Positions 1-8,761 of a stretch of 64,000 nucleotides of DNA are shown one piece after another. How positions within the stretch are numbered: the stretch's first letter is position 1; the number at the start of each line of letters is the position of its first letter. The translations under genes were made by a program, and so were the position numbers. This stretch comes from a virus: positions 107,837-171,836 of the IMG/VR virus record IMGVR_UViG_3300033233_000004, one strand, 5' to 3'. The notes under the pieces are model-generated. The model was given only the letters and a program-made list of their open reading frames with translations, did no database searches and was not told where the DNA came from.

Positions 1-249
1 CAATGCAATTCCAACAAGCATTCCGCTCATTGAAATATCAGAAGAATTTGCTACTCGGCCATCTATTGTAACAACATCATAAGCTGAGATTAATTCAGTA
101 GCTTGAATTGCTACAGTATTTGTACCACCAGTAAATTGCAGTAGTCGTTCAATATTATCAACAGCTTCGGCAAGTAATAATACCTGATTTCTATTAGCTG
201 CCCATGTATGCTCGCCGTAATTATCAAGAATGAATTTATTAATTGGCAT
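1..249 (-). CDS. Virion protein, N-terminal part (runs off the window)
   Basis: The reading frame starts at an ATG (MPINKFILDNYGEH) and stays open to the window edge, so the C-terminus is missing. I do not recognise the family. The stretch VVTIDGRVANSSDISMSGML resembles the small beta-rich head decoration or cement proteins encoded next to capsid genes, and the gene lies just downstream of the major capsid gene. A terminator separates it from the capsid gene. The structural role is inferred from position and character, not from a diagnostic motif. Confidence 0.55.
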   Translation of the reverse strand, partial: MPINKFILDNYGEHTWAANRNQVLLLAEAVDNIERLLQFTGGTNTVAIQATELISAYDVVTIDGRVANSSDISMSGMLVGIAL

Positions 250-271
250 AAGATAGGAAGTATTAAAACGC

Positions 272-310
272 AAAAAGGGTTAACCCTCGTTAAGAAGGTT
301 AACCCCTTTG
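272..310 (-). terminator. Rho-independent terminator after the major capsid gene
   Basis: Read on the minus strand, AAAGGGGTTAACC pairs with GGTTAACCCTTT around a short loop and is followed by a run of T. It sits 38 bases after the capsid stop codon and would uncouple capsid transcription from the next gene. Confidence 0.75.
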
Positions 311-347
311 AAGGTTTCTTAAAAATTACAGATTAAATTACCCTATG

Positions 348-1142
348 TTATTGGGTAATTGTACCTGAATGCGTACCACGAGCAACGCCGTTAGCAACCA
401 AAGCCGCCATACCAAGTTCCTCATAAGCTACGTAACCGATACTTGCCTGTTTTGGAGCATCGTCTGGCATAAGCATAAGCTCAGTACGGACAGGCATAAC
501 ACCAAAGAATCTTGGCTCTGCCAATGCGTACACTGAACCACGCTGTACCTGACGGCTGACAATAAGGTCAATACCCCAAATGGAACCGTACAGACCAGTT
601 TCCAATACCTCACGAAGAGATACAGGGTCGAGGTCTTTGTTCGACCAAACACGGATGTCTGCGAACGAACGGAAACGCATAAGGAATGCGTACTGTGGGA
701 GGTCGAAGTCCATGATAGACGTAGATAAGTCGTTCAAGAAAATCTTGCTTGCACCAGCCGTACCAACTGTGTAAGGAACATTGGCAAGGTTACCTGCCGT
801 TGTACCATTCAAAAGTGCCAAGAACTGCAAGTCTTCCTGTTCCTGAACTGCAATCTTAAGTGCTTCTTGAGTACGATCAAGAATGTTGAAACGCCTCTGT
901 TGAATCTCAGACAGACGGATGTTTGCGTCTGCGAAGATTTCCCAAGTCGTCGGTTCAACAAACTCAGCGTTGATATTAACTTCATCAACCGCACCCTTCT
1001 TTGCAACTACGAAAGCATTAACTTGTTTCTTAATGTCCCTATCGTAACGAACAATCTGACCTTGAGCCAGAATGTCAATTTCGAGGAACTTTCGGGCTAC
1101 ACCAACGTAGTCCAATTGTTCACGGATAGGCACTGCCATTTG
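348..1142 (-). CDS. Major capsid protein, exon 2
   Basis: This is the larger exon (264 residues) of a capsid gene interrupted by a group I intron. The first codons after the junction read QMAVPIREQLDYVGVARKFL, a segment typical of the start of the HK97-fold body in phage capsid proteins (IREQLDY... then a beta-rich region). Without splicing the frame would need a TTG start with no ribosome site, and the capsid N-terminal arm would be lost. Joined to exon 1 the protein has 314 residues. The family call rests on overall sequence character and on neighbouring virion genes. Confidence 0.8.
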   Translation of the reverse strand, partial: QMAVPIREQLDYVGVARKFLEIDILAQGQIVRYDRDIKKQVNAFVVAKKGAVDEVNINAEFVEPTTWEIFADANIRLSEIQQRRFNILDRTQEALKIAVQEQEDLQFLALLNGTTAGNLANVPYTVGTAGASKIFLNDLSTSIMDFDLPQYAFLMRFRSFADIRVWSNKDLDPVSLREVLETGLYGSIWGIDLIVSRQVQRGSVYALAEPRFFGVMPVRTELMLMPDDAPKQASIGYVAYEELGMAALVANGVARGTHSGTITQ

Positions 1143-2166
1143 CAATATGTTACGTCTTATTCAGACGGTGACAGTATTTCTACTGCACTCTTACTGTTGC
1201 CAGTAAGCTCGGACTATCTCTTCACTTTGGTATATTCAACCAAAATGTTTCACGTATAGTCTCTGAGGAGCACAAAACTTCTTTATGCATTTTGTATTTG
1301 AAATAAGGAACATAAAATCGAGAAAGATATTTGCTCAATATATGTCTTGTATCAGCCGCAAAATACAAATACCAATAGTGGGTTTTTCCATTACTTTTTT
1401 GAATCGGTGTTGTTTTTATTCCAAATTTTTTGAAGAAGTAATACCGAATAAGTTTTACTTCTTCTAAAGTAAAGGAACATGTTGATAACCAATAACTATT
1501 TTTATCAAATGCTCCATCGTCATAGAATAAAAAGACAAGGCCAAGTATACTTAACCTATCCAACGCCTCTTCTGTAACAATTTTACGTTTTTCTTCATTA
1601 TACATCATCCTATATATACATTTCAAATCGGGATGTTGTATAGTAGAAAATCCGCAACTAACATCGTTCATTTCATATTTTATATCTTGAACACATAGAT
1701 TATTCAGCAGTAGCCTTTTAATCTTTACGTATTCTTGTTGTTTATACGAATGATGAACTCTTAGTCTAACAGAACCATTTTTATTAATATCTAAATTACC
1801 ATCTCCAAAAATAGTGCCAATAATAAAACCATATTGCCATTCTGGAATTGGATTACATCGAAGTACTTCCGCCCGTTGTTGAATATCGGCAAGTTCTGTT
1901 GTCAATCCAAAAGATTTTCTATAAAATATTATAGGGTCTATAGGAATATTCAGTATACTTGCAACTTCAACATGAGAAAGTTGCTTGATATCATTTTGAT
2001 TAAGAAAAGATTCTGTCAGTATGTTACTATACTTGTAACGATACGTTCCCATCTTAGTTTTGCTTTCCTGCTGATTGACTCTGTTCTCGGATTTTTACCC
2101 TTTGGGTACCGCTAACATTAAATGAGTTGTTCCAGCATATAGTGAAATTAGGTGCCCAAATTACTA
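1143..2166 (-). other. Group I intron in the major capsid gene
   Basis: The 1024-base element has the hallmarks of a group I intron. The 5' exon ends in GGTGCT and an internal guide GGCACC just inside the intron pairs with it, giving a P1 helix with the expected U-G pair at the cut. The bases just before the guide (TTTG) pair with the start of exon 2 (CAAA) as P10. The intron ends in G. Near the 3' end, GACTATA and GATAGTCC fit the two strands of P7, and a 5' segment TCAGCAGGAAAGC fits the P4-P6 region. Exact ligation restores one open frame. A LAGLIDADG gene occupies the middle and runs into the 3' core. Confidence 0.88.
1222..2052 (-). CDS. LAGLIDADG homing endonuclease (intron-encoded)
   Basis: A 276-residue protein with two LAGLIDADG-type motifs: IIGTIFGDGNL near residue 78 and GLVFLFYDDGAF near residue 171. 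Each carries an acidic residue at the catalytic position, so it should act as a single-chain, pseudo-symmetric homing endonuclease. It lies inside the capsid-gene intron and its last codons overlap the intron 3' core, an arrangement common in phage introns. Known members cut intron-less alleles and so spread the intron. Cleavage of the capsid gene of intron-less relatives is the expected role. Confidence 0.9.
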   Translation of the reverse strand: MGTYRYKYSNILTESFLNQNDIKQLSHVEVASILNIPIDPIIFYRKSFGLTTELADIQQRAEVLRCNPIPEWQYGFIIGTIFGDGNLDINKNGSVRLRVHHSYKQQEYVKIKRLLLNNLCVQDIKYEMNDVSCGFSTIQHPDLKCIYRMMYNEEKRKIVTEEALDRLSILGLVFLFYDDGAFDKNSYWLSTCSFTLEEVKLIRYYFFKKFGIKTTPIQKSNGKTHYWYLYFAADTRHILSKYLSRFYVPYFKYKMHKEVLCSSETIRETFWLNIPK

Positions 2167-2316
2167 AGCACCAACTGCTTGCCTTCCCGCTTCTGTTTGC
2201 AACGCATCAAACACTTGGTCTACGCTTACGGCATCCTGAAACGTCTGGAATCCGTCTTGTGCAGCCGTTGCCTGTGATGCTGTTGTTGCAAAACCTGCTT
2301 GTGGCTTGTTATTCAT
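2167..2316 (-). CDS. Major capsid protein, exon 1
   Basis: Fifty codons starting at ATG with a good ribosome site (GAGAGGTAATATC) and ending in EAGRQAVGA, followed by an in-frame TAG if unspliced. This is the typical N-terminal arm of a capsid protein (FQTFQDAVSVDQVFDALQ). Joining its last codon GCT to CAA of exon 2 continues the frame as GRQAVGA-QMAVPIREQLDY. Unspliced message would give only a 50-residue peptide, so capsid production depends on splicing. Confidence 0.85.
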
Positions 2317-2352
2317 GATATTACCTCTCATGTTATTATGTGATTATATTAC

Positions 2353-2414
2353 CTGCAAGACAAACTTGCAGTTATTGTACCGATATTGGAGCGGGATTTA
2401 AGGGAACCCCGCTC
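2353..2414 (-). terminator. Two hairpins between decoration-like gene and capsid gene
   Basis: CTGCAAG/CTTGCAG (2353-2371) and GAGCGGG/CCCGCTC (2389-2414) form two stable hairpins in the space between the upstream gene and capsid exon 1. Neither has a strong T-run, so they may attenuate, process or stabilise the messages rather than terminate fully. Confidence 0.5.
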
Positions 2415-2430
2415 AGACCTTTTGCACAGC

Positions 2431-2913
2431 TTAGATACGGAACAAAATACCAAGCGTGTAATCGTTGGCTGCATTAGGCACCTGAATAAGCTTTGCCTGT
2501 ACAGAACCTGTCTGGCTTGCGCCACCAACTGTAACCACCGAACCAGTAAGCGTTAGCCTACCAAGAGAGTTGACCCACAAGTTATTACCAACAGAACCAG
2601 CTTCAACATCAAGTGCATATGCACGAGTTGGATCACCTGCTGCAACTTCTGCGGAGTGGTTGATATAAACCTTTGAACCAACACCATAGATACCAGTCAA
2701 CAGAGAACCTGTTGGCGGAGTCGAAAGACCCAACTGTGTGGTATTTGCAGGGTCAACACCCATGAAGAGAGCATTGTCATTTGCTGCTAATACTGCTTCC
2801 CCAAGAGAGTTTAATGTGAAAAAGTTACCCGGAACCCAACCAGTTGTAATGGTTGCTGCGGAAACTTTGAAAGTGTCTTTTGCAAACACACGATTCATTA
2901 ATACTTTACTCAT
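2431..2913 (-). CDS. Small virion protein, decoration-like
   Basis: A 160-residue protein rich in Gly, Ala, Thr, Val and Asn, without Cys and with alternating beta-type segments (GSKVYINHSAEVAAGDPTRA, GRLTLTGSVVTVGG). It is encoded directly upstream of the capsid gene, where head decoration or stabilising proteins are often found. The ATG has an AGAGGTAATATT ribosome site. The assignment is by position and composition only. Confidence 0.6.
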   Translation of the reverse strand: MSKVLMNRVFAKDTFKVSAATITTGWVPGNFFTLNSLGEAVLAANDNALFMGVDPANTTQLGLSTPPTGSLLTGIYGVGSKVYINHSAEVAAGDPTRAYALDVEAGSVGNNLWVNSLGRLTLTGSVVTVGGASQTGSVQAKLIQVPNAANDYTLGILFRI

Positions 2914-2965
2914 AATATTACCTCTTTACATTTGAGATTGAACGAATTTACGATTTTTTGACCGC

Positions 2966-4816
2966 TTACACTTTTTTCCTGTAATGCGGACGAACTTTTC
3001 GATACGATTCTTGTTCAGGGTCGAGTCCTTGTTTACGCAGACGATTTGCATACGTATCAAGATTATGTGCAAATGATGTCTTAGTTAACGAAGACGTTGT
3101 TTGCATCTGTGGTACTACTGCGGCTTGAGTAATCTTACCATCAGTACTTACTTCTGATGCAACACCTTCTGTATCAACATTCTTGTTATCTGGTTTACGA
3201 ACAGCTTCATGAGTATTTGCAAGAATACCTTGTTCTACTTCTTCATTATCAGGAATACGAGCTTCTTTCAAAGCCGCTTCATTGACGATTGGCATAGACT
3301 CAATAAGTTCTTTCTGTGCTGCGAACTTAGCTTCGTCATATTCGACAACCTTACGAGCATACTCTGCAATAGCCGTCTTTGTAAACTTCACAATACCACG
3401 GCTTGCTGCCAAACGAGAGAAGTCAACTGCTACGCGAGCTTTTGCCCTGCGTATTTCAACTGAAGCTTCCGTCTTTGGCTTACCAGAACCAACTGAATCT
3501 GCATCATTACCACCAGTCAAACCACCCTCTACATCGTTTGCCGACTCTTCCTCTGGCTTGTAGTTAATGTTCATATCAACACCACTCTTGGTACCTGCAT
3601 TTGCAGCAGCATCATTGATACCTGCGCCAAGATTAGCACCAGTCTTCTGACTTGATGTTAATGCTTTTGCAAACTCTGCATCACCAAATGCATCTTTGTA
3701 ATATGCACGAAGTTTTGCTTTGTCCTTTACCTTTGGTTCGCGTTCTGCCGTTGCTTCCAAACCAATAGTATCAACTTCTGCATTCAAATATGCTGCAACA
3801 GCCTCGATACCATTCTTTCTAATATGATTTACAACATTCTGTGAGAATGCTGGACTTGTGAAAATAGCATAATTTTCTGCGGTCTTATCACCAACTGCTT
3901 TTGCCAATTTATCCCACGTTACAACAGCGTACTTACCTTGTTTGTCCTTGTTCAATGCACGAAGAACAAGAGCCGAACCAAATACATTGTTCTTGTTAAC
4001 AACCTTGGCATTAACATATGCACCGAATTCATGTGGGTTACCTTCATCAGTCAAACGAGGTTCAGCAGCAGCATTTGGAAGAGCATCTTCCTTTGCCTTG
4101 TTTGTATGGAATTCTGCATTACCTGCTTCGTAGTGTTTGATTTCTTTTTTTGCGGAGTAGTTAATGTCTCCATTAATACCCTTATCACCACTAAACTCTG
4201 CACCTGTTGGTGGAACTGCGGTACCAAATACTGTACCAAGTTCTGACCATGCTTGTTTTGCTTCTTTCACGTTCTGAACAACTGCATGAAGAGGGGAGTT
4301 ATTGGAAACTTTAGTTGATGTTGATTTTCGTTTCAAAAGAAAAGCCCAATGACGAATTGCTCCACGAGCATCCTCAACTGCGGAAATAGCTTGCTGTGTC
4401 AAAAGACCAATTTCGTTTTGTGCCTTTGCACTCAAACGGAAAGTCTTACTTGAAGTCTTTTGTTCCATATCAGCACCTTGGTCGGTAATGTTGTCGATAC
4501 CCTCAACAACAGCCTTAAGGTCTGTGATAGCTTCATTAACAGTCTTCTTCGCCTCTTCAGGAGTCTTGATCTCAGGAACTTTTTCTTTACCTTCTTCTGT
4601 ACCTGCTGGTGCACCAATTTCACTACCACCTGTCATGTCAACACCACCAAGATTTGCACTATCTTCATTGGACATATCGCCTGTACCTGCACCTGTAAAG
4701 GATTCAGGCGTATCATTAGATAGTTTGTTAATTAAATACTGTGCGCTCTTTTTGACAGAAGCAAGTTCAGTCAACATTTCACGCAGACTCTGGTTAACCT
4801 GTGCAGTTGAAATCAT
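2966..4816 (-). CDS. Large scaffold-like or internal head protein
   Basis: The 616-residue frame is taken from the ATG of MISTAQVNQSLREMLTEL, which has a GGGG ribosome site; an upstream in-frame extension has none. The protein is charged, helical and Ala/Lys/Glu-rich, with low-complexity linkers such as GGVDMTGGSEIGAPAGTEEG near residue 55 and GGLTGGNDADSVGSGK near residue 440. It lies directly upstream of the decoration-like and capsid genes, the usual place for scaffold or prohead-core genes. No enzymatic motif is visible. Its length exceeds most scaffold proteins, so an internal head protein is an alternative. Confidence 0.5.
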   Translation of the reverse strand: MISTAQVNQSLREMLTELASVKKSAQYLINKLSNDTPESFTGAGTGDMSNEDSANLGGVDMTGGSEIGAPAGTEEGKEKVPEIKTPEEAKKTVNEAITDLKAVVEGIDNITDQGADMEQKTSSKTFRLSAKAQNEIGLLTQQAISAVEDARGAIRHWAFLLKRKSTSTKVSNNSPLHAVVQNVKEAKQAWSELGTVFGTAVPPTGAEFSGDKGINGDINYSAKKEIKHYEAGNAEFHTNKAKEDALPNAAAEPRLTDEGNPHEFGAYVNAKVVNKNNVFGSALVLRALNKDKQGKYAVVTWDKLAKAVGDKTAENYAIFTSPAFSQNVVNHIRKNGIEAVAAYLNAEVDTIGLEATAEREPKVKDKAKLRAYYKDAFGDAEFAKALTSSQKTGANLGAGINDAAANAGTKSGVDMNINYKPEEESANDVEGGLTGGNDADSVGSGKPKTEASVEIRRAKARVAVDFSRLAASRGIVKFTKTAIAEYARKVVEYDEAKFAAQKELIESMPIVNEAALKEARIPDNEEVEQGILANTHEAVRKPDNKNVDTEGVASEVSTDGKITQAAVVPQMQTTSSLTKTSFAHNLDTYANRLRKQGLDPEQESYRKVRPHYRKKV

Positions 4817-4920
4817 ATGAGAACCCCATTTTAAAAATTCATGTAAAAGAAGATGGTATATGTCCACCCTACACACTAAAAGTAATGCTGAGAGGTCGAA
4901 ATTTATAGTGGGTAAGAGAA

Positions 4921-4960
4921 AAAAGTAAAATAAAAAGAGATGCCACTTACAATGACATCT
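4921..4960 (-). terminator. Rho-independent terminator
   Basis: On the minus strand AGATGTCA pairs with TGGCATCT across a 7-base loop and is followed by CTTTTTATTTT. It ends the phosphatase-kinase-Nudix operon before the scaffold-like gene. The rest of the 4817-5094 gap holds no gene with a usable start. Confidence 0.75.
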
Positions 4961-5094
4961 TTTCGATGACGAAACTTATGTTAATTGCTTAATATAGAGT
5001 AGATTGAGCTATCCCGTATGAGATGCAGTATTTAGCTTCTTTTGGAAGTTTAATACCATGCCACACAGAAATAATAAGATAAACAGAAATGTTA

Positions 5095-5907
5095 TTATAC
5101 TACAATTGAGGAAGGTTTTCCAATAACTTGTAATGTCACCAAGTCTGGAAAAGATACTGCGGTAAGAATACCTGATTGGAAACAGCCTGTATCAACTCCA
5201 CAAGCTTTTTTACTGAACTTAGGTACATCTCCTACAATTTTGTGTCCATAGAAAACAAAGAATTCCCCATCATAATTATTTTCCCAATCAATACGGTCTG
5301 GCTTACCTTCAAGAGAGACAGAACGAACAGGGCCGTATATTGCATATTCCATTGTCTTCGCTGGCCCCCATTCATTGACCATACCATAGCCATAAAAATG
5401 TGGATAAAAGGCTGCATGTACAGCTACAGCAGTTTGCGTTGGAGCAACCATCTTAATAGTTAAAGGTGTAGTTGCAAGAAATCGTTTATATGTATTTCGA
5501 GTATGCTCATCGACACCGGCAATTTGAAATAGAGTTGTATCAAGACCATGTTTTGGTTGAACTTTATTACCATTAAGTGCTCGAAGTAATTTCTCATCAT
5601 GATTTCCAAGCACATTAAAAAATGGCATAAGAAGTTGGTCTTGTGTAAATCCTGCTCCTCGAAGATATAACATAAGATGTAAACTCTGAAGAGAATCCTC
5701 ACCACGATCACAAATATCTCCAATAAATACTATTTTTGTAGTGAAGTTGTCATTCGCTCCACCATCTTTACCAAGAGCTATCTCATAGTCAGCAATTTTG
5801 AAAAGAAGGTCTTGAAATTGATTAACCATACCATGGACATCACCTATAATCCAAAATCGGTTGGCTGTCTCTTCTTGTACAAATGGCATTGTTGCTGGAA
5901 TTTTCAT
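5095..5907 (-). CDS. PPP-family metallophosphatase
   Basis: A 270-residue protein with the ordered calcineurin-like motifs GDVHG (22-26), GDICDRG (63-69), GNHDE (101-105) and a later YGH. These bind two metal ions and define PPP phosphatases, including protein phosphatases and diadenosine tetraphosphatases. Substrate cannot be read from sequence. It is the last gene of an operon with a kinase and a Nudix hydrolase (4-base overlap upstream), so nucleotide or RNA-end phosphate removal is as likely as protein dephosphorylation. Confidence 0.88.
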   Translation of the reverse strand: MKIPATMPFVQEETANRFWIIGDVHGMVNQFQDLLFKIADYEIALGKDGGANDNFTTKIVFIGDICDRGEDSLQSLHLMLYLRGAGFTQDQLLMPFFNVLGNHDEKLLRALNGNKVQPKHGLDTTLFQIAGVDEHTRNTYKRFLATTPLTIKMVAPTQTAVAVHAAFYPHFYGYGMVNEWGPAKTMEYAIYGPVRSVSLEGKPDRIDWENNYDGEFFVFYGHKIVGDVPKFSKKACGVDTGCFQSGILTAVSFPDLVTLQVIGKPSSIVV

Positions 5908-6155
5908 TGACGGTCACCTTTGTGTATAGAATCTACTATATCCTTCATCTTTGAAAAAACGTCATTGATAGCATTCCATGAATTTTCAAGTTGAATATAA
6001 CTTTGTTTTATTTCGAATAGTTGAGTTTCTAACCATAGTTGATATTCCCAAGAAGCAAAACCTAATTCACCATGACAAACTGGATTTGTTAACCATCTTT
6101 TACCAGTAGTTCTTTCATAATCTTCTCGTATAACTTCTGTTATTTCTTTATTCAT
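5904..6155 (-). CDS. Small protein of unknown function
   Basis: Eighty-three residues (MNKEITEVIREDYERTTGKR), acidic and helical, with a Trp-rich middle (WEYQLWLETQLFEIKQ). It overlaps both neighbours by 4 bases, so it is translated with the kinase and phosphatase. I recognise no domain. Confidence 0.7.
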   Translation of the reverse strand: MNKEITEVIREDYERTTGKRWLTNPVCHGELGFASWEYQLWLETQLFEIKQSYIQLENSWNAINDVFSKMKDIVDSIHKGDRQ

Positions 6156-6628
6156 AGTCGGTCATCCTCCACAAATGGAAAAGCGTGTTTAAAATTGTTA
6201 TGATAGCGTCGCACCACATCTTCTGATACTCGACGTTCACGATTGGCGTTTGCTATTAATGCATCTTCAAGCGTAGTACCAAGGATAATATATACAATAC
6301 GATATCCATATCGCTTTGCATAGTCGGCCATAATACGGCGAGTTTTTTGTTTGACCATGTATGCTGCATCAAAAATGACATCTTGTTTGAAACGCATTGC
6401 TTCTTCCAAACGTTGATATGCAATACGCCATGCTTCAGCATTTACTGATTGGTCAGATTCATCACCGGATATTTCTGCACGAATTTCATCAGGACATATC
6501 TCGTTGACATTATGTGGGGCATCTATTGATTGTTGTTGAAGAAGCCCCAAGGACAAAGTTCGACGAATAGTGCTCTTTCCTGTGGAGATACCACCTATTA
6601 ATAAATACAATATAGGTGTATGTGTCAT
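6152..6628 (-). CDS. P-loop kinase (AAA_33 / polynucleotide kinase type)
   Basis: A 158-residue protein with Walker A GGISTGKST (12-20), a DEI segment after CPDEIRAEI, and an Asp in VIFDAAYMV typical of the kinase fold shared by polynucleotide kinases and zeta-like kinases. A lid-like region with Arg (RERRVSEDVVRRYHNNF) follows. It would phosphorylate a nucleic-acid end or small nucleotide. The neighbouring phosphatase and Nudix hydrolase make an RNA-end or nucleotide repair role plausible, but no separate phosphatase domain is fused to it. Confidence 0.8.
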   Translation of the reverse strand: MTHTPILYLLIGGISTGKSTIRRTLSLGLLQQQSIDAPHNVNEICPDEIRAEISGDESDQSVNAEAWRIAYQRLEEAMRFKQDVIFDAAYMVKQKTRRIMADYAKRYGYRIVYIILGTTLEDALIANANRERRVSEDVVRRYHNNFKHAFPFVEDDRL

Positions 6629-7053
6629 ATTGTGATTACCTTTCTTTGAATTAAATACTCTTGTAACCTATCCAAAAATACAACTTGAGTGTGATGAATT
6701 ATCGTTTTTGCTTCTTCAATAGAATAGGGTGCAAAACTATTAATCTCCCAACTAAGCTTTCCAAAGCCGATATATGGATGACAAAAACCATGTATTGTCT
6801 TCTGACCGTGTTTATACAATGAACAGCCAAGATAATACAAGTCTTTATCTTGTGCTTCAATACCAATTTCCTCTTTTACTTCTCTAATGGCACAATGACG
6901 AAAACTATTTTCATCAATAGCGTCCATCTCTCCTTTAGGAATACTCCACTTAGCTTTACTATTATCGTTGATAACAGAAGATGGATGAACTAACCAAACT
7001 CTTAGATCAAAAACACGTTGTTCATAGAAAAGAATACCCGCCGTATAAATCAC
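6625..7053 (-). CDS. Nudix hydrolase
   Basis: A 142-residue protein with a Nudix box running from WSIPKGEMDAIDE through AIREVKEEIGIE. The catalytic REVKEEIG core is intact; the first half is two residues longer than the textbook spacing. Nudix enzymes cleave nucleoside diphosphates linked to another group, such as Ap4A, NAD, ADP-ribose or capped RNA. Context with kinase and PPP phosphatase suggests nucleotide or RNA-end housekeeping. The exact substrate is not inferable. Confidence 0.88.
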   Translation of the reverse strand: MIYTAGILFYEQRVFDLRVWLVHPSSVINDNSKAKWSIPKGEMDAIDENSFRHCAIREVKEEIGIEAQDKDLYYLGCSLYKHGQKTIHGFCHPYIGFGKLSWEINSFAPYSIEEAKTIIHHTQVVFLDRLQEYLIQRKVITI

Positions 7054-7343
7054 TTCTCGTCTTCTTCTTTCACAATAGATTTCTTGATAAGATGTTTATG
7101 TTCTGATTCTTTGTATGGAATCACCTCTGTATGTCTTGAAATAAGCTCATGTTTATACATAGGTGGATAAGTAACCATTACATTACCTAAACCAATACTT
7201 ATCAATTCGATAATTTTGTCACAATCAACAATAACATACTTTTCGCCTACTTTGCCATTTTTGATATACATTAATCCTTCCTGCAAAGGATAAGATGGAT
7301 TATCATAACTTTGGTCGATATGTTCTTCTTGTTTTGACTTCAT
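7050..7343 (-). CDS. Small protein of unknown function
   Basis: The ATG giving MKSKQEEHIDQSYDNPSYPL is chosen because TGGAG lies 8 bases upstream; a GTG four codons earlier lacks a site. The 97-residue protein has a hydrophobic strand (KYVIVDCDKIIELISIGLG) and a charged tail. It overlaps the Nudix gene by 4 bases. No known domain recognised. Confidence 0.65.
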   Translation of the reverse strand: MKSKQEEHIDQSYDNPSYPLQEGLMYIKNGKVGEKYVIVDCDKIIELISIGLGNVMVTYPPMYKHELISRHTEVIPYKESEHKHLIKKSIVKEEDEK

Positions 7344-7345
7344 GT

Positions 7346-7672
7346 TTATCTCCACGAACGCAATTGTGTATGACCTTTGACTCCACGATTATGTCTTCGA
7401 GCAAGTCTTTGAGCTTTACGAAATTTCTTTCTGGCAACAATAGCTCGCCTCTTACTTTTACTCGTTTGGTTATTAATTCTCTTATTTGGTGAAACAATCC
7501 CTCTTTTGAAACGACGCAGTATTCCCTGTACTGCATTGAGTGCACTATCACTATGTGGATATAATTCTGTACCTTCTCCACGTGAGTCTATAAAAGGTTC
7601 CGATGGTATCTTATCAGAACGTAGTGGTTGATTAGCAACCACATCAAGTTTCTCGTCTTTTTCCGAAGTCAT
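7346..7672 (-). CDS. Small basic protein
   Basis: A 108-residue protein whose C-terminal half is strongly basic (KSKRRAIVARKKFRKAQRLA). This suggests nucleic-acid or ribosome binding, but there is no recognisable fold. It starts the run of tightly packed genes that ends with the PPP phosphatase. Confidence 0.6.
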   Translation of the reverse strand: MTSEKDEKLDVVANQPLRSDKIPSEPFIDSRGEGTELYPHSDSALNAVQGILRRFKRGIVSPNKRINNQTSKSKRRAIVARKKFRKAQRLARRHNRGVKGHTQLRSWR

Positions 7673-7697
7673 AACAAAATCTCCTGTGAATATAAAT

Positions 7698-7715
7698 GGG
7701 GGACTTTCATCCCCC
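7698..7715 (-). terminator. Hairpin after the DUF932 gene
   Basis: GGGGGA pairs with TCCCCC around a 6-base loop, 12 bases past the stop codon, followed on the minus strand by ATTTATATT. It is probably a terminator or 3'-end stabiliser. Confidence 0.55.
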
Positions 7716-7726
7716 GTGGGGCTTGT

Positions 7727-8755
7727 TCAGTTCACGTTGATATTGCTGATTGGACGTTTGTCGTCAGCTAATACCAGTGCATGGTTGAATGCCAGTTGCT
7801 TCTTTTGGTAACCAGTACCAAAAAGTAAGCTATCTGCACGAGCATCAAGAGTTTTGAATGTAGTCTCGTGGTCGATGAATTCAGCTACAGCATTGAAGGC
7901 TCCCCAAACAGTTCCTTTCGCTGTTTCCAACTGAGCACCGTGCCCAACTTCAACAAGTTGAAGAACCTTGTCTCTTTTCTCTTGAACACGCCCTTTAATG
8001 AGGTCAGATGCTTCTTTCTTGATGGGAAGAAGTGTGTTTACATATCGAAGAAGTTCGTCTGGTGTAATTTTGGCAAGAGCCATCTTGTTGAAAACTTTGC
8101 CAATCTCCATATTGTATTGATTGACCAGACCCATCAAACGAGACGCTTCTTCCATACGTCCTTCCGCAGAAGCTGTATGACGTATGGAAACCTGTGAGAA
8201 ATTATTATTCAACGCCATATTAAGAGTGTTATTGCATACTACTCTTATTGGCGTGAGCATTGCAAGAAGAGATGAGGTTCCATCATGCCAATTCGCTAAC
8301 AACATGTATGGACGAATCTTATCATCTTCATGACCAAGAATCTTGATAAAGTCAGGAAGAACTGCCAACAAGAAGATTGCACGTCCCTGCTTCAGGATAC
8401 CAGCCGTCTCGTAGATAGCTTCGCCCTTACCGACCACATTGTCGAAAAACTTGAAGGCATCGACATTCTGGATAGGCGTGTAATTACGACCAACCCGCCC
8501 ACACAGAATTGACTCGGTACCATCTTGATTAATACGGACGTTGGAAAAGGAGTCGCTGAGAGCGATAGTTTCAATGCGCCCGCGCTCTCGTTTGAGAAAT
8601 GTGGTGTTCTGTCGTTTCTCGACCTTGAAGTTGAAATTGGGAACGTACTGAATTATCTCTTCCGAGGTAATCAGTTGTTGTGGGAGAACGGTTGCGATAC
8701 CATGCCACGGTACCAGACCTTTTGTGCTGACCATATTCTCGATTTTGTGTGCCAT
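7727..8755 (-). CDS. DUF932 phage/plasmid-like protein
   Basis: A 342-residue protein matching the DUF932 / TIGR03299 family pattern: an N-terminal WHGIATVLPQ-type segment, LCGRVGRNYTPIQN near residue 85, and TPIRVVCNNTLNMAL near residue 165. These proteins are common in phages and plasmids and their biochemical role is unknown. Transcription starts from a promoter that is duplicated exactly elsewhere in the window. The gene has its own ribosome site AAAAGGAGAT. Confidence 0.85.
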   Translation of the reverse strand: MAHKIENMVSTKGLVPWHGIATVLPQQLITSEEIIQYVPNFNFKVEKRQNTTFLKRERGRIETIALSDSFSNVRINQDGTESILCGRVGRNYTPIQNVDAFKFFDNVVGKGEAIYETAGILKQGRAIFLLAVLPDFIKILGHEDDKIRPYMLLANWHDGTSSLLAMLTPIRVVCNNTLNMALNNNFSQVSIRHTASAEGRMEEASRLMGLVNQYNMEIGKVFNKMALAKITPDELLRYVNTLLPIKKEASDLIKGRVQEKRDKVLQLVEVGHGAQLETAKGTVWGAFNAVAEFIDHETTFKTLDARADSLLFGTGYQKKQLAFNHALVLADDKRPISNINVN

Positions 8756-8761
8756 AATAGA

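Noticed and set aside
1143-1221. Capsid gene starting at TTG 1145 as a complete gene
   Set aside because: It lacks a ribosome site and the capsid N-terminal arm, and P1/P10 pairing supports splicing to exon 1.
4962-5094. Short minus-strand frame VWHGIKLPKEAKYC before the scaffold-like gene
   Set aside because: It has no start codon and is too short to call; it may be a remnant.
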